Shown in pieces: positions 41,961-53,577 of a DNA stretch of 64,000 bases. The notes below the pieces were generated by a model. The model saw only the letters and a list, made by a program, of their open reading frames with translations. It was not told the DNA's origin and searched no databases. The stretch spans positions 2,286,975 to 2,350,974 of the forward strand of contig JARUPZ010000020.1 in NCBI GenBank assembly GCA_031213475.1. The letters run 5' to 3'. This DNA is from Nereocystis luetkeana. Taxonomy: Eukaryota; Sar; Phaeophyceae; Laminariales; Laminariaceae. The position numbers and the translations under genes are program-made. How positions within the stretch are numbered: position 1 is the stretch's first letter; each line of letters starts with the position of its first letter.

Positions 41961-42351
41961 GTTTCGTAGCCCGGTACGCGCCTTGGTTTCCGTTGGCTGG
42001 GTGCAGCCGTCCCAACCCACGCCGACACTCCCATCCTTCCTGTCGTGCATGCATAGTCACGCTGTGGCCAGCCTTTCCACTCCACCGGCAGCCCACGTAG
42101 CGCTCTCTGCTGTGGTGATGTACCCGTCCCGCCTGAGGGATGAACTCCTCGGCGTCAGGTTAAGAAGAAAAAACATCACCACCACCCCACGCGGTCCTTA
42201 ACCTTAAAGCGAGCAGGCCACCAGCCGGACCGCGCAAGGTTCCCTCCCTACCTAGTCCAAAGCTCGATGTTCGTGTGACTGTCGCTAGACCGCTGCAGGT
42301 CCTGGCGGACTTCCTCGGCCCACCCCAAGGGGAGAGAGTGGCAGTTGGTGG

Positions 42352-42400
42352 ATGTCGACGGGTAGAAAGAACGGTTTAATGTGAAGAACACGCACACATA
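42352..42400 (-). repeat. Fold-back fragment at the LINE 5' side
   Basis: GATGTCGACGGGTAGAAAG then AACGGTTTAATGTGAAGAAC is the inverted counterpart of the centre of the 35708 element. It lies just upstream of the LINE's 5' region. Confidence 0.75.
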
Positions 42401-42747
42401 TATCAGTTTATATCAATCAAATGAAACTGTCCAAATAAACTTCGGCCGATAGGACACTTTTACTTTTTGAAAATTTTGTTCAGACGCCGCCCAAGAAATC
42501 AATTCCGCATACCTGGTACCTGGAATAATAGAAACCGCACGCAATAAAGCACAATAGAGCGCAGCACCTCGCAAATGATATGTAAAATATTGAACGGAGG
42601 AAATCTGGGGTTTGGGGAGCGGTATTGAATCGTTGGCTTGCGTGCATAGAGGGGATGGGCAAGAGGTTCATAGAGTTGATGATGGGTTGCAGTTGGGTGA
42701 ACTAGGAAGACAGAGGCTGCGAAGGGCTGACAGAGTGGGGAGGAAGA
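42401..42747. other. No recognised gene
   Basis: Contains one TACCTGGTA word (42509) and a stretch (ATATTGAACGGAGGAAATCTG, GAATCGTTGGC) that recurs at about 51412-51465, marking another low-copy repeat. Confidence 0.45.
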
Positions 42748-42846
42748 CCATAGTTAATAGGACCAAATATTGTTAGTAGAAACAGTTAAATATATAGATT
42801 TTTATGTATACCATAGGTCCTGTAAACTATGGTCCCCCGTAATAGT
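42748..42846. mobile_element. MITE-A copy 5, left end clipped
   Basis: Starts at GACCATAGTTAATAGGACC and ends GTCCCCCGTAATA. The outermost TATTACGGGG is missing at the left. The interior is complete. Confidence 0.88.
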
Positions 42847-43044
42847 AGTGTGGGTGTACGAGCAGGGGTTTGATATCCTTGAGGAGGTCGGCGAGTTGAA
42901 AGAAGGGAACTTACAGCTACTGCTCTCTTATACTCGTATAGATACTGCTGTTCTGTGTGCAGGAGATTGCAGCGTGGTATTATTGTAGTATTAATAGTGT
43001 ACTGACCAAATCAATTGTGGCTCTACAAGTAGCTCCCAGCTTTC

Positions 43045-43455
43045 AAATATCAGAGTGCACTCAAACTCGATTGTCCGGACAATTTCCAGTTTTATCGCTT
43101 CCGAAATAATTTCTCGGGACAATTAATTCCAATTGATGGACGGTCTCCACAACAAGCGGTTGCCCCGGCAATTCCATTTCATGCACGACCCGCAATCAGT
43201 TATTCGGGCAATTCGAAATAAATAGACAGTCTGTGGAATCATTGCTCAGGACAATTCCAATTAATAGGCAGTCTCCGAGATTTTTTGCCGGGACAATTCC
43301 ATTTTTTAGAATGCACGAGGCATCACTTGTTCAGACATTTCCTATTCATAATGTTGGGCAGTCTCTAAAATGGACCGTTCCAATTATTACAAACACCTTT
43401 TATAAAATAAAAACACCAAAAACATCACTGCTCAGACAATCCCAATCGGGACACA
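43045..43455 (+). repeat. ~43-bp degenerate satellite, array 3
   Basis: About nine units with GGACAATTCCAATTAATAGGCA and GTCTCCGA words, opposite in orientation to arrays 1 and 2. Confidence 0.78.
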
Positions 43456-45344
43456 AAATATACATATGAAGCCTCTTGCCAGCTTTTTGATCTGCTTCCT
43501 AGTTAGCGCCTTACCTTGTTCGGTATTTCCCTGGTTTTTCTGACACGGTCACGCCGCGGATAGCCGCTCGTCATATCGGGCCAACGGTTACCGCCCTCTC
43601 CTTCGTATTTCTGGTTTTGTAATGGACTACGTCGGCCATTTCGTTTTGTACATTTTTTTTTTCGTTTCCTTTTGCGTCTCACTTCAATATCATCATAACT
43701 GCCCCATCCAGCATGCCCGACAGTACAAAGGTTTACCCTCTACCAGAGTTCGATTCTCGGCCTCATCCACGAAATCCGAGTTCGATTCTCGGATTGGACA
43801 CCATGTTATAGATCGTGAGCGTGCAGGCCATCAGTTCTAGGGTCAGGACGCAGCAAGCAACCCACGGGCATGAGCCTATTCGGAGGGCCACCGTTCACAG
43901 TCCGGACAAATAGAACTGGATTACAACACATACATACCCCCCAACATGCAAATGCTCATGAATAGCAAGACAAACCTCAACTCTGGCCACGATCCAACCG
44001 CGTCGAGACGTGCGCTCGCACGTGTCCGAGAGAGGGTAAGCGTGCTTCTGACCTTAGGGGAGAGGTGTCCCAGGTAAGTAGATACGCGTAGTGACCTGGT
44101 GTGCTTGTACCCCAGATGGTCTTGGGCAACACATAGAACCACCGAAAGGAGGAGTGACAATCCACAAATTGGGGAGGGGCCGTAGATGACGCGGCCCCTG
44201 TTGATGCAAAAACGCAAGTCGTCGTAACTCCTGAAACGGTCCAAAACCCTAACACAGGTGTGGGTTGGTCTATCGTCTCATTGGGCTGTCATTTGATATG
44301 AATAGAGGTAACTTCGACCCCCCCTCCTTCCGATTTTCTGATGTCTTTATTAATAGTAGCCATCGCTGTTCGTCTTGTGGTCTGCATCTACGACTATTCA
44401 GGGTGGGCTAATGAGATAGAGTACATTGGTGTACAGTGAATAGACCAACCACATATCTATATAAATCGTTAGACAGTATTCCGTACAGTTGGATCCTATC
44501 CATCTCCGCGCAGACCCACCGCTATCTGTAGGATCCGTCATACACCGTACAGTTGGATCGTATTCATTGTACCGTCTGGAATAAGATAATTGTATGTGCA
44601 GTACCGGCGCGCAGGTTAGCACTCCTGCTAGCCTGAAGAGACGGGAGATGTACGCACGTTTTTTTTTCTGCCCCGGAGAGCGAGAGGAAACCCCTGTCCA
44701 CACTTGTTTCTCAAGTTTTCGTGTACCGGTTCGAACCCGGTTCGTTTCTTCCACCTTGGTCGGGCCTGCCCGTGGCCGTCATTAAAGTCTGGTTTACTCC
44801 GAGGATGTAGGCACCTGAGTCTAGATATTATCTCTCCCGACTCAGGTAGTACGCACGTGGTACTCGTATGTATGTATGTACGTCAGGTTTCACGGGGTGT
44901 TCATACGATTGAAGTTGGGGCGACGTATGTACCTTTGCCAGTAGAATATAGCCGGTTGAAGCCAGGGTGCACTTCCGGCTTCAAGTATCTGCCTCACGTC
45001 TTCTCCCCTCTCTCTCAATCGTCTCACTTGCCTCACTAACAGTAAGATAACGTCGACTATTCCTCGCACCAACAGTAAGATAACGTAAATACGAACTGGG
45101 TCAGGGCTTGGCCAAGCACAGACACCCGTGTCACCCTTCTTGTGTGGAATACCCCTAAGCCCTCTTGCCCCTCTTTTTTCTTCAAAATTTGCCCCGAAAT
45201 CTGAGCATCGTTACAACTGCATAACACCTGTTCACAAAAAGCGCAGCTCTGTACAGCGAATATTTGACAAAAAATATTTCCTCGTCCCTTAATGCTGAAA
45301 AATCACGGCATTTCTGTTCGCCCAGATCTGGGGGGGGGTACTCG
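43456..45344. other. No recognised gene
   Basis: Contains GAGTTCGATTCTCGG twice (43745-43795) and an isolated T-arm-like ACCGGTTCGAACCCGGT (near 44724), neither part of a complete tRNA. AGTAAGATAACGT occurs twice near 45040-45090. Confidence 0.4.
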
Positions 45345-45725
45345 ATAGGAGGGTACTCGATAGGAGAGAATGTACTCGATCTCATGCATGGTCGTCTTAG
45401 TATGACCATAGACCCTCGCATCCCTACAATGCCGGGATGGAGCATGTCTGGTTTTCACCGACCAGGCAGATATTGCTTGCACCAAGCGCGAACCGCCGTG
45501 AGGTGGAGGGCGAGTTGCATGAAGGGCGAGCTGCATCCTACTAAGAACCGCTTGTGAGGCGGACTTGCACATGGATGACAGCTTCAATGGGTTAATTTCA
45601 TTTCCGGTATAGCCACTTCCAGAGACAGCAATGGGAGTACTATGAAACTGCCTTATGGGTGCCTTACCATAAACACTACCCGGTACCTGGTACGTGATAC
45701 CTGGTAAGATCAATTCCCTCGTGCG
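45345..45725 (-). repeat. Dispersed repeat R4, copy 2
   Basis: Inverted relative to 25690-26035. Its edge carries TACTCGATAGGAGGGTACTCG, a short tandem duplication, and its far end carries two TACCTGGTA words (45684, 45699) absent as a pair from copy 1. Confidence 0.8.
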
Positions 45726-45973
45726 GAGTAAAGGTTCTCTACCTCGTACAAATGATCTAACTCGACGACCAGCTGTGGGCGACAGCCAAAAAAAATAAAA
45801 TAAGACGGTACCCTGGTTGTCTAGCTCTCACGTGGTGAGCGGAATGTTTTACAGCGTCGTTGCCAACCTACGCCAACCCAACCTATAGAATAGGGGGGAA
45901 TGCTTTTCGGATGACTAAGGAGGCATTATTAAAGGGCAAGCGCCAAAATCAGGTGCACGTGTTCCACTTGAGC

Positions 45974-46099
45974 TATTACGGGGGGCCATAGTTTATAGGA
46001 CCAAATATTGTTAGTAAAGATAGGTAAAAATATACCGGTACCAGGTAGGTTTTATGTGTACCGTACGTATAGGTCCTATTTATTATGGTCCCCCGTAAT
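45974..46099. mobile_element. MITE-A copy 6, with a micro-insertion
   Basis: Ends TATTACGGGGGGCCATAG and TATGGTCCCCCGTAATA. Relative to copies 3-5 it is longer by a block containing CCGGTACCAGG, bounded by TA on both sides, and by a smaller GTACG block. Confidence 0.9.
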
Positions 46100-46639
46100 A
46101 CAGTAAAAAAAGTTACATTCTGAAATCAAGCCAAAAGCAAACGCCACGAGCGGTGTTTTTGGACATGATGAGAAATCACGAACAAACTCGTTTTATTTTT
46201 TCGCCTGAGCATTGACCTTGCGGCCTCCAAAATCTTAATTGCTTTGTTTTCTACCTGGTAATAAAAGATACCAAGGAATTTCACTTGGACCTGCAGAGAG
46301 GGTAACCCCAGCAGGCTTTTTGTTTTACCGCATCAAGAGGGCCAATCATTTTTTTTGTTCTGGCGCCCCTCCTACCTTTGAAAAGCCTCTCGCGACCTTC
46401 CTCGCGGAACCCTCTGCGCGGCACGAAATTATATTGTCGTACCAAACCTGACACCACCTCGACGCGATGTGGGGCAGACAAGCGGCCGTCTGTGCCCACG
46501 GTGCTCCAACACTATGACTCTATTATAGTGACCATAGAAAACAAAAACAAAGCGCCTGGTACGTACGTAGACATCATAACAACTGAAGAACACGACACCC
46601 CAACCAAGGAAAAGTGAATTCGGCCCATACCAGTACGTT
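46100..46639. other. No recognised gene
   Basis: One TACCTGGTA (46253). A short open frame only. Confidence 0.4.
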
Positions 46640-46984
46640 TTTATGTTTTTTGTTTTACTCATCACTTTTACTTGCCAGCCTAACTCGTAGGAGGTTTTAC
46701 CCTCATCTTCTGGGCAAGCCTTGGTCACAGAGGTGTCGTCCCTTCTCTCCCCCGGTACATACGTGCCTTCATTTTTCGTCGCGCAGGGTTCAGCATTCCC
46801 ACTGCTCGCCGATTTCCATCGGATGTAACTGACTATCGCTCCTCTGCTTTCCGCTACGAATTAACAATCATTTTTTTATGCAAAAGAACAAGTCCCTACG
46901 AGCATACACTCGGTGAGACTTGAACCCACAAAAAATTGATCTTGATAAACACGCGGACCACCTACCAAGCCACCCGGGACGCCG
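46640..46984 (-). mobile_element. SINE-B copy 2
   Basis: - strand head GGCGTCCCGGGTGGCTTGG, B-box-like GGGTTCAAGTCTC, body through AACCTCCTACGAGTTAGG and an A-rich tail (AAAACAAAAAACAT). Full length, about 345 bp. Confidence 0.9.
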
Positions 46985-47799
46985 GCTGTATGTGTGCCTG
47001 TAAATACGTACGTACGTACGTACGTACGTACAGAGTTTCAACATTAGAATTGCAACCAGGGGACAAGATGCTGCGTACTGCGTGTGTGCACTGCGTGTAC
47101 GCAGTACGCAGAGAAAAAACAGTATACGTACGGTCTCTCTGATTGGATGAAAATCAGGCAAAAACACTTGAAAACTAGGCAGAGTAAACAAATACCTGGT
47201 GCTAACTTACCAATTTCGAACCCCAAACAGGTGCGATGTGAGGCTGACCAATGGCAGGCCTCCGGACGTATAGTTTTGCTTGTTTTTAGTATTACTTGAT
47301 TTTGGTCGAAGGTGGGCCAGAGAAACCTGATTTTGCCTGTAACACCAAAGCGGGCGACGGTTTCGTAAAGGTCTGGGTTGGACGTTGGGGCTTCTTCCGA
47401 TTTTAGAATGGGGATAAGTTGACGGTAATCGTATAGACCCGAAAAACGCGTATGGGAGGTCAACTTGTTCGCCCACAGGGATGCGATAACCGACAGTCCG
47501 ATATCTATCTTTGAAACGCCGCCATCAAACTGTTCCTCCTATCGGTGCCCACCACATGCTACGATGGGTGAGTAATTGTTATCCAAAGGGTTTCTGGAGA
47601 GCATGAAAAGCTATACCAGGTACCAGGTATTATGGTTTGGTCACTCTCTCGGGGTCTCAGTTTCTGGGCTAGATACACTTACTTGCACCAGCTGCTGCTG
47701 TGGAAAGTTAGAGCCGGACGCTGCAGAACTCTGGGGCGAGATCGATACGATTGTCGATACACAAAAAATAATGGATACAATTTCAATATTCGATGTATC
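46985..47799. other. No recognised gene
   Basis: Contains (TACG)n at about 47009-47030 and tandem TACCAGGTACCAGGTA (47612). No exon identified. Confidence 0.45.
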
Positions 47800-48178
47800 C
47801 GGTCGCCCCGGTAGCTCAAGTGGTTAACCTCGAATTCTGCTATTAAATAGTTTGTGTTTGAGTCCTGGGTTCGAGCCCCAGGTGGGTCGGACATTTGACT
47901 ATACTTGCAAAAAAAAAAAAGAAGAAGGATTCAACTGTTGAGAGCAGAGCGCCTTGCAGCGTGGGTATGTAGGCCCAATTCGATGCGAGTCGACGAGGGA
48001 AGAAAGGGCTGAAATCTTCTCGCGATAAAAATGAAGGCACGTACCGTAGCGGGAAGGGGGGAGAAGAGCCTGCTATGTGACCCCGGATCTGAGTTACGAG
48101 TTGAAAGGAGAGAGAGAAGAAGATGTGCGAAGATAATTAATGGGATGAGCGAAAAAACCCCCGAAAAAACAAAAAAAA
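47800..48178 (+). mobile_element. SINE-A, full length
   Basis: Starts GGTCGCCCCGGTAGCTCAAG (A box), B box GGGTTCGAGCCCC, an A-run, then the complete body to AATTAATGGGATGAGCG and an A-rich tail. The head has a small insertion (TATTAAATAGTTTG) near the anticodon-arm position. Confidence 0.92.
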
Positions 48179-48257
48179 ATCGTTCGGCACGGAGATGGTG
48201 GGGAATGGAGGGCAAAACGCGTTCGATACGATGTATCGAAAGTCGAAAGTCCGATGA

Positions 48258-48370
48258 TACTATTACGGGGGACCATAGTTAACAGGACCTATGGTAATGA
48301 TAAAAACCTATATGTTTAACCATTTTTACTAACAATATTTGGTCCTGTTAACTATGGCCCCCCGTAATAT
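48258..48370. mobile_element. MITE-A copy 7
   Basis: TATTACGGGGGACCATAGTT ... CTATGGCCCCCCGTAATA. Directly adjoined at the right by ATTAATACGAGGTACCAGGTA, i.e. both micro-palindromes sit at its edge. Confidence 0.9.
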
Positions 48371-48841
48371 TAATACGAGGTACCAGGTATAATATTAATA
48401 CCGTGGCTCGGTACATCGAACATCGAAGCTTTCGACGCGATATCCCACTCGAACCCCAACCAACCGTAGAAAATGCGTCACACGCAACACGCACGCACGA
48501 CAGACAGCAAAAAAAGCCCTACCTACCCCCGCCGAAGTTCTCATGTCCCCAATACACGCACACGTTAACTGTTAGAACCCCACAGCAGTAGTCCCGTTTT
48601 GCCGTTTCGGGACGAACCGCTCCAATTTCCCCCGAACGAGACTGCTCTACTGCTGCGAAAAGGGTCAAGCCGCTGCAGCTTTTTTCCTCCCCGCCCACCA
48701 CACGCACCGCCTATTATTACCTGGCACACACGCGCTCGGCAGCCGCCGTTTCTTGACAAGCATAACCCCTACCGCACAAGAACGGACACGACAGAGTGGG
48801 AGCGCACCAAGAGCGCAGCAACAACATCGAACGGCCGAGGC

Positions 48842-48885
<44 letters not shown>

Positions 48886-50358
48886 TCATCGTCACTTCTT
48901 GGGGCTTTCACGCGCGCGTGTGTTCGTTGATTAATGTGAGGTGTGCTGTATATTATTGCGTATGCATACAGCAGTGTCGTGATGCTGAGTAAGTGATGAG
49001 CTTGGTCCATAATAACATGGATGCTCACCTGATATGGCGTCGCCGCTTAGTGCGTGCTACCCTCAACCACTAATAAGATGCCCTCCGACCGTGATCGATG
49101 CGGGCGCTCCTTTCCGCTGTCGTTTCTCTCGGATTGATTCTGACCTTTGCCTCCGTAGAGCGAAGATGCCAGCAAGGCAAAACGTACGCTGCCAAGGGTG
49201 TAGGGCCGGGTGTTCCAGACTAAAACCTGTTATTAATAGTTTGATCACAGCAGTCGTGGCATGTCGAGGCAAAGTTGCTGTCTGTCAAGGGTTGAAAATT
49301 CTGTCTCCTCCTGACATCTTTCCTGGACAGCAGTAGTAACATTAATAGTACTTCTATTAATAGAGGGGAACGCGTGTTGTGCCTAAAAAGAGGCAGCCTT
49401 TTGTCGGCCAGAAGAACATGTATAAGTACCTGGTATATCTATGAATCACAGGGCTGTTCGTCTCAGGAACTACCCACACCGTCGTTTGCTCTTGCAAAAC
49501 CCCTCATCGGCGCCCGGTTTGAGGCACGGCAGTTTTACTAGTAGTAGTACGTAGTACCAGGTAGTAGTATGATATTATAACAAGAGCTCCTGAAGTAAGT
49601 GGGAGGTGTGAGGAGTCCCAGGCGATCGCAGATAAATAGATACACCCACCCCGCTGGACTGACTGCTGCTTGCTGCTGCTATTAATAGCATACATACGTC
49701 AGTTTTTCTGTAACGTACCTGGCTGTGATGTAACGTACCTGGCTGTGATCGTGCCTCCTCTCAAGAAAATGCTACCCCCCCCCACCACCTATATACGACT
49801 ACACAGGTGGCCACTTGGGTACGTTGCGGGACGTTGTGGCGAAACCGCAACCTTAGCACTCGGCTCCTCAGTTAAGAAAGTGGGGGCTAAAAAAACAGCC
49901 TTCTACCATAGTACCGCTCCTGGGGCTCATTTGCGCACAGTTATTTCTTGCTCGAGGGTGAGTTTGGTTTGTCCCTAATTGCAAGACGCCCCTCCTTGCG
50001 AGGTGTGTGCCACGATAGGGGTTGCAATACTATTAATAGGGGTTGGGACTAGGGTTAGAGGCCGCCCATTTTGGCTCAATGCTGTTCTGACCGATTGGGC
50101 CCCTCCAGTGAAAAACCACCGGTTGGTTTCGTTGTTCTACAGTAGTACATGTAGCGTATTTGTTTTAGGACGATTTAATAGGGTACATATACATTCGTAT
50201 GGGGTTGCGCGAAGTAAAACTCATTCGAAGTCATGCCTCAGGTGAGATATTGAGCTCCTCGTGTTGTTGGTAGCTCATCATAAAGCGCCACCCCTACAAT
50301 TCACTGCTAATTGGGGGTAGCAGTTTTTGGGCAAAATATTTCTGACTGCCGGGGCTCC
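48371..50358. other. No recognised gene; micro-palindrome-rich
   Basis: Holds a (CAG)13 run (48843-48881), at least six TATTAATA words and several TACCAGGTA words. Open frames at 48599-48934 and 49034-49336 lack homology or splice support. Confidence 0.45.
48843..48881. repeat. (CAG)13 microsatellite
   Basis: A perfect trinucleotide run, encoding poly-Gln in an otherwise featureless frame. No reason to call it a gene. Confidence 0.95.
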
Positions 50359-50362
50359 TTAA

Positions 50363-50451
50363 CCCCTTTAGTACCGCAGTCCCGATTTTGGGACAAACCA
50401 CTATAATTCCAAGTGATTTGTCCCCAAAACGGGACTGGGGTCCTAAAAGGG
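50363..50451. mobile_element. MITE-P copy 1 (piggyBac-like ends)
   Basis: CCCCTTTAGTACCGCAGTCC ... GACTGGGGTCCTAAAAGGG forms an ~89-bp hairpin with TTTGTCCC/GGGACAAA inner arms. TTAA at the left, TTCA (one change) at the right. Confidence 0.82.
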
Positions 50452-50689
50452 TTCAAGGCACTGAGAAACTATGCATCCAATATGGTTGTTATAGCAACGC
50501 TCCTCGTTGAGTATGTATACCATCGGGAAGCATCTGACATTCTCGTTGGCACGTCACTCGAGGAGCTCCATGACTTGTCCTCAAAGGGACTTCTCATAAA
50601 AAAACGTACGCTTATTACCCCGATGAAAATTCGCAAATCATGGGCAAGACGAAAAATACTGTTGAACATCGCGTCGTAGTCTGACTCGT
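50452..50689 (+). other. Unassigned open stretch beside MITE-P
   Basis: About 75 codons (FKALRNYASNMVVIATLLV, EYVYHREASDILVGTSLEE, LHDLSSKGLLIKK) read like real protein, with a helical pattern. No family recognised and no clear acceptor; possibly a gene remnant or an exon. Confidence 0.3.
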
Positions 50690-51060
50690 ATACAGTTTGG
50701 GTTCGATGAGGCCTCCTGCTGCGATCAGCCGGAGACTCTCACCTAGGGTTACTACTGCCGAGTTATTTTGTCTGGCGATCAGCGGCACCTCGTCGCAGGG
50801 AGCAGGTACCCCGGTAAAATAAACAATAACAAAACTGATGTCGTTGTCGACGGTACCTCGCTACCAACGATGGGCGGGCGGGATGATCAGTTTCTTCTCT
50901 ATTCATAGCCTATATTTCTACTTTGTCGTGCTGTTGTAGAGCTGCGATATCGCTCACGGAGTGATACTTTATCACTGTCTTCAAGTACAGCAATAACAAG
51001 GCTTTCCCGAAAAAGGATCCACCTTGTGGGTGTCCCCTCTTTTCTGCTTCAGATAACTGA
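50690..51060 (+). repeat. Dispersed repeat R3, copy 1
   Basis: Aligns with 59285-59430 followed by 60345-60600: ATACAGT.TGG, GAAACTCTC-like, GGCACCTC.TCGC, TTGTCGACGGTAC, ACCAACGATGGGCGGGCGGG, TACTTTGTCGTGCTGTTG, GGCTTTCCCGA and GGGCGTCCCCTCTTTCT-type blocks. No coding or inverted ends recognised. Confidence 0.78.
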
Positions 51061-51916
51061 AAACACGAACTGTTCATGGTTCAAACAACGTTGGGTTAAA
51101 GAGTCCCTCGGCAGTCAGAAACATTTCCCCTCGTAATCTTCTACCCTTCCCATCGCAGCACGCCTCCACGTTGCAGCGACAGGAAAAACGTGTACCGCAA
51201 CGCTTGCTCACCGTACCAAGTGCACATCGATTGTGAGACATCCTGTCGTGAAGTTTGCGTACGTAACGCGTGACGTTGTCGTTAGGTTTGTGGATGTTCT
51301 TGAAACGATTGTTTGGGATATTTTTTTCTCCACTGCACATACGTATGTGTGAAACATTTTGTTTTTGCGATTGATCGTATACCGTATGTGTTGTTAGATA
51401 CCACCTGGTACCAAATATTGAACGAAGGGAATCTGGGGCCTGTAGAGGGGTACTGAATCGTTGGCATGATTGAGAAAAGAAGGTATGGACAAGAGAGGAA
51501 CATGAAGTCAGTGATAATGGGTGCAGCAGTTAAACTGCGAATTGCCGTCTCCGACAGGCATGCACCTATATATCTGCATAATGATGTTTGCATCGTACAA
51601 GAAGAGGTGAGCTTGTTTGTGTCGATCGCATTTAGATGCCAAAATATTTTGAGTTTTAGTTTGGGCAATTTTTTTGTTTATTGCAGAGAATAGACGCGGG
51701 ATTCATAAAAAAAAGAATGAAGATATTGATATTAATAGTACAAACCGTTATTCTTCCCCGAACGTTGGTGGTATGTTTGTGCCGAAGTTTCATATGCTTC
51801 GCTTAATTTTAACCTACGTTTTGGGTGGGTTTTGCGTATAACGCATGTTTTCACATGTATGTGGTGTTGGTGCAGAATAATCAGAGCAAAAAAACAGCGG
51901 TTGAGACCAGAAAGAG
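51061..51916. other. No recognised gene
   Basis: Shares ATATTGAACGAAGGGAATC and GAATCGTTGGC with 42590-42640. One open frame (51466-51693), no homology. Confidence 0.4.
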
Positions 51917-52203
51917 TTTTTTTTTTTTTTTTTTCTCATCCCATTTATCATCTTCGCACATCTTCTTCTCTCTCTCCTTCCCACTCGCACGCTCGTAACT
52001 CAGATCCGGGGTCACATAGCAGGCTCTGTTCTCCCCCCTTCCCGCTACGGTACGTGCCTACATTTTTATCGCGAGAAGATTTCAGCCTTTTTCTTCCCCT
52101 CGTCGACTCGCATCGAATTGTGCCTACCCACGCTGCAAGGCGCTCCCAACAACAAGTGCATCCTTTTTTTTGTTTTTTTTTTTGCATTAAGGTCAAAGTT
52201 GTA
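51917..52203 (-). mobile_element. SINE-A, head missing
   Basis: Body complete from the T-run at 51917 to TTTGCATTAAGGTCAAAGT; the tRNA-like head has been lost or replaced, as expected for a 5'-truncated copy. Confidence 0.85.
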
Positions 52204-53573
52204 CATAACTGGTACAAAAAAATACAACATTTATTTGGGAGACCAGACAAGAAGTATTGAGTTGGTGTTGTGGGTGTATGCATTGTTCGTTCCCGACTAC
52301 TACTTCAATTTTTGTATTTATTCCGTGTTTCGTTTTTTTCCGGCTTCCACTTTTTTTGCTTTGTTGTTGTTGTCATTTATTTATTTATTTTGTGGTTTGT
52401 TTCTCTCGATTCGAGTTCGATCTTTGTTCAACTGTGCTGTGTCAAAAACACAGCACTTTGACTTGGTACGTTTCTCAACATGAGCACATTGTGACGCGTA
52501 CATTCGACAATCCGGGGGGCGTTGTGAACGTTATAACGTTGGTCAATGATCGACCTTGACATTTGTGGCTTTCAAGGTGTTTTACTAAAGGTCCACCAGA
52601 CAGAGTACGCTTTCAAGGTACGCCAGTGGCAACCTGTCTGTGTAACACTGCTTGCTGCAGTAGCGTTAGTATATATATATACAGTAGACATCATGATCCC
52701 GAGCAAGCGACCGAAAACACCAGTGATCGTTTTTTGTCGAGCAGTGAGTGAGAGCCCAGCGGGTATTGATTTCTTTTGCGTCTTATTTTTTCGAAAATAA
52801 AATAAAATAAAATTACAAAGATGTCAACACAGCTGTGAGTTCGACTGTTTCTTATTTTCTGCCACATCGACGTTCGTCCATAACATACGTGTTTCACATT
52901 GTAACAGGAACAAGCATAAGTTTGGCTATGTACCAGGTATGGTACTCAGCAGAGAGGGGGCAACAAGCTCCAATGTGAGATGATCACGAGGCTCGACCGG
53001 CGGCTGGCTAGCCGAATCCAACCGCAGCTTAGGGCATGCATGATGTTCATTGGGAGAATCGCAGTTTATTTCTCACGCGGCGGAAAAGACGGGGGATCGC
53101 GAATTCACGTCTCCCACCAAAAAGATGGTGTTTGCTTCCGAACTTTGGACAGCAGGCCCATATATATGTACGAGCTGGGCCAGAGGAGACCAGCTTTTCA
53201 GTATGTGACGCACATTCTCTGTCCGTTTTTTCGAACTTTGATATTAAATTGGGACACGTGCTTCATCTTAGTCCTCCCGGGGGATTGATTGATTACTGCA
53301 CTGCACCACTTGTTACTTGTTTTTTCTGTAGCTAAGGCACATTTAATATGTATGTACCCATTTAATATATATATATATATATGTATATTATAATATATAT
53401 ATTGGCCAGGACGGACGAAAAAAACTAACAACACCAAAAACTGGTGGTGCAGTAATGAATCCCTTTTTCTTGCCCGTAAGAAAGGCGCATGCAAATTCCA
53501 GGCCAAAAAAAGAAAAAACTGGTATGGGAATCGCAGATTTGGTGTGGATCTCACCGTGGTATCTTAACCCCTT
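52204..53573. other. No recognised gene
   Basis: (TA)n near 53366-53403. Open stretches at 52546-52800 and 52980-53288 have no matched splice sites or homology. TACCAGGTA at 52930. Confidence 0.4.
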
Positions 53574-53577
53574 TAGA

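Larger units (their letters stand above)
37910..42200 (-). mobile_element. LINE retrotransposon (endonuclease + reverse transcriptase), decayed
   Basis: - strand element with a basic N-terminus (ASRRLAKKAAREARKRQK), an apurinic-type endonuclease and a reverse transcriptase ending in a conserved tail (GGENPRPGG, FGVETALWSTAAKK, LEAAERFMVRW). The 3' part continues into modules Y and X (to about 36617). It is broken by at least three in-frame stops in the RT (about 40492, 40037, 39742), a frame change near 38300, a ~190-bp insertion within the endonuclease (40909-41097) and a SINE-A within the RT (39025-39366). A single-frame EN-RT layout and tail of this type suggest the RTE/CR1 side of the LINE tree; the clade is not resolved. 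Confidence 0.9.

Noticed and set aside
43735-43805. Two GAGTTCGATTCTCGG words, tRNA T-arm-like
   Set aside because: A short tandem duplication without a cloverleaf; not a tRNA gene.
44715-44750. Possible tRNA gene (ACCGGTTCGAACCCGGT looks like a T arm with perfect B box)
   Set aside because: No matching acceptor stem, D arm or anticodon arm in the preceding 80 bases.
48599-48934. Poly-Gln protein
   Set aside because: A (CAG)13 run in a frame with no homology and no splice signals.
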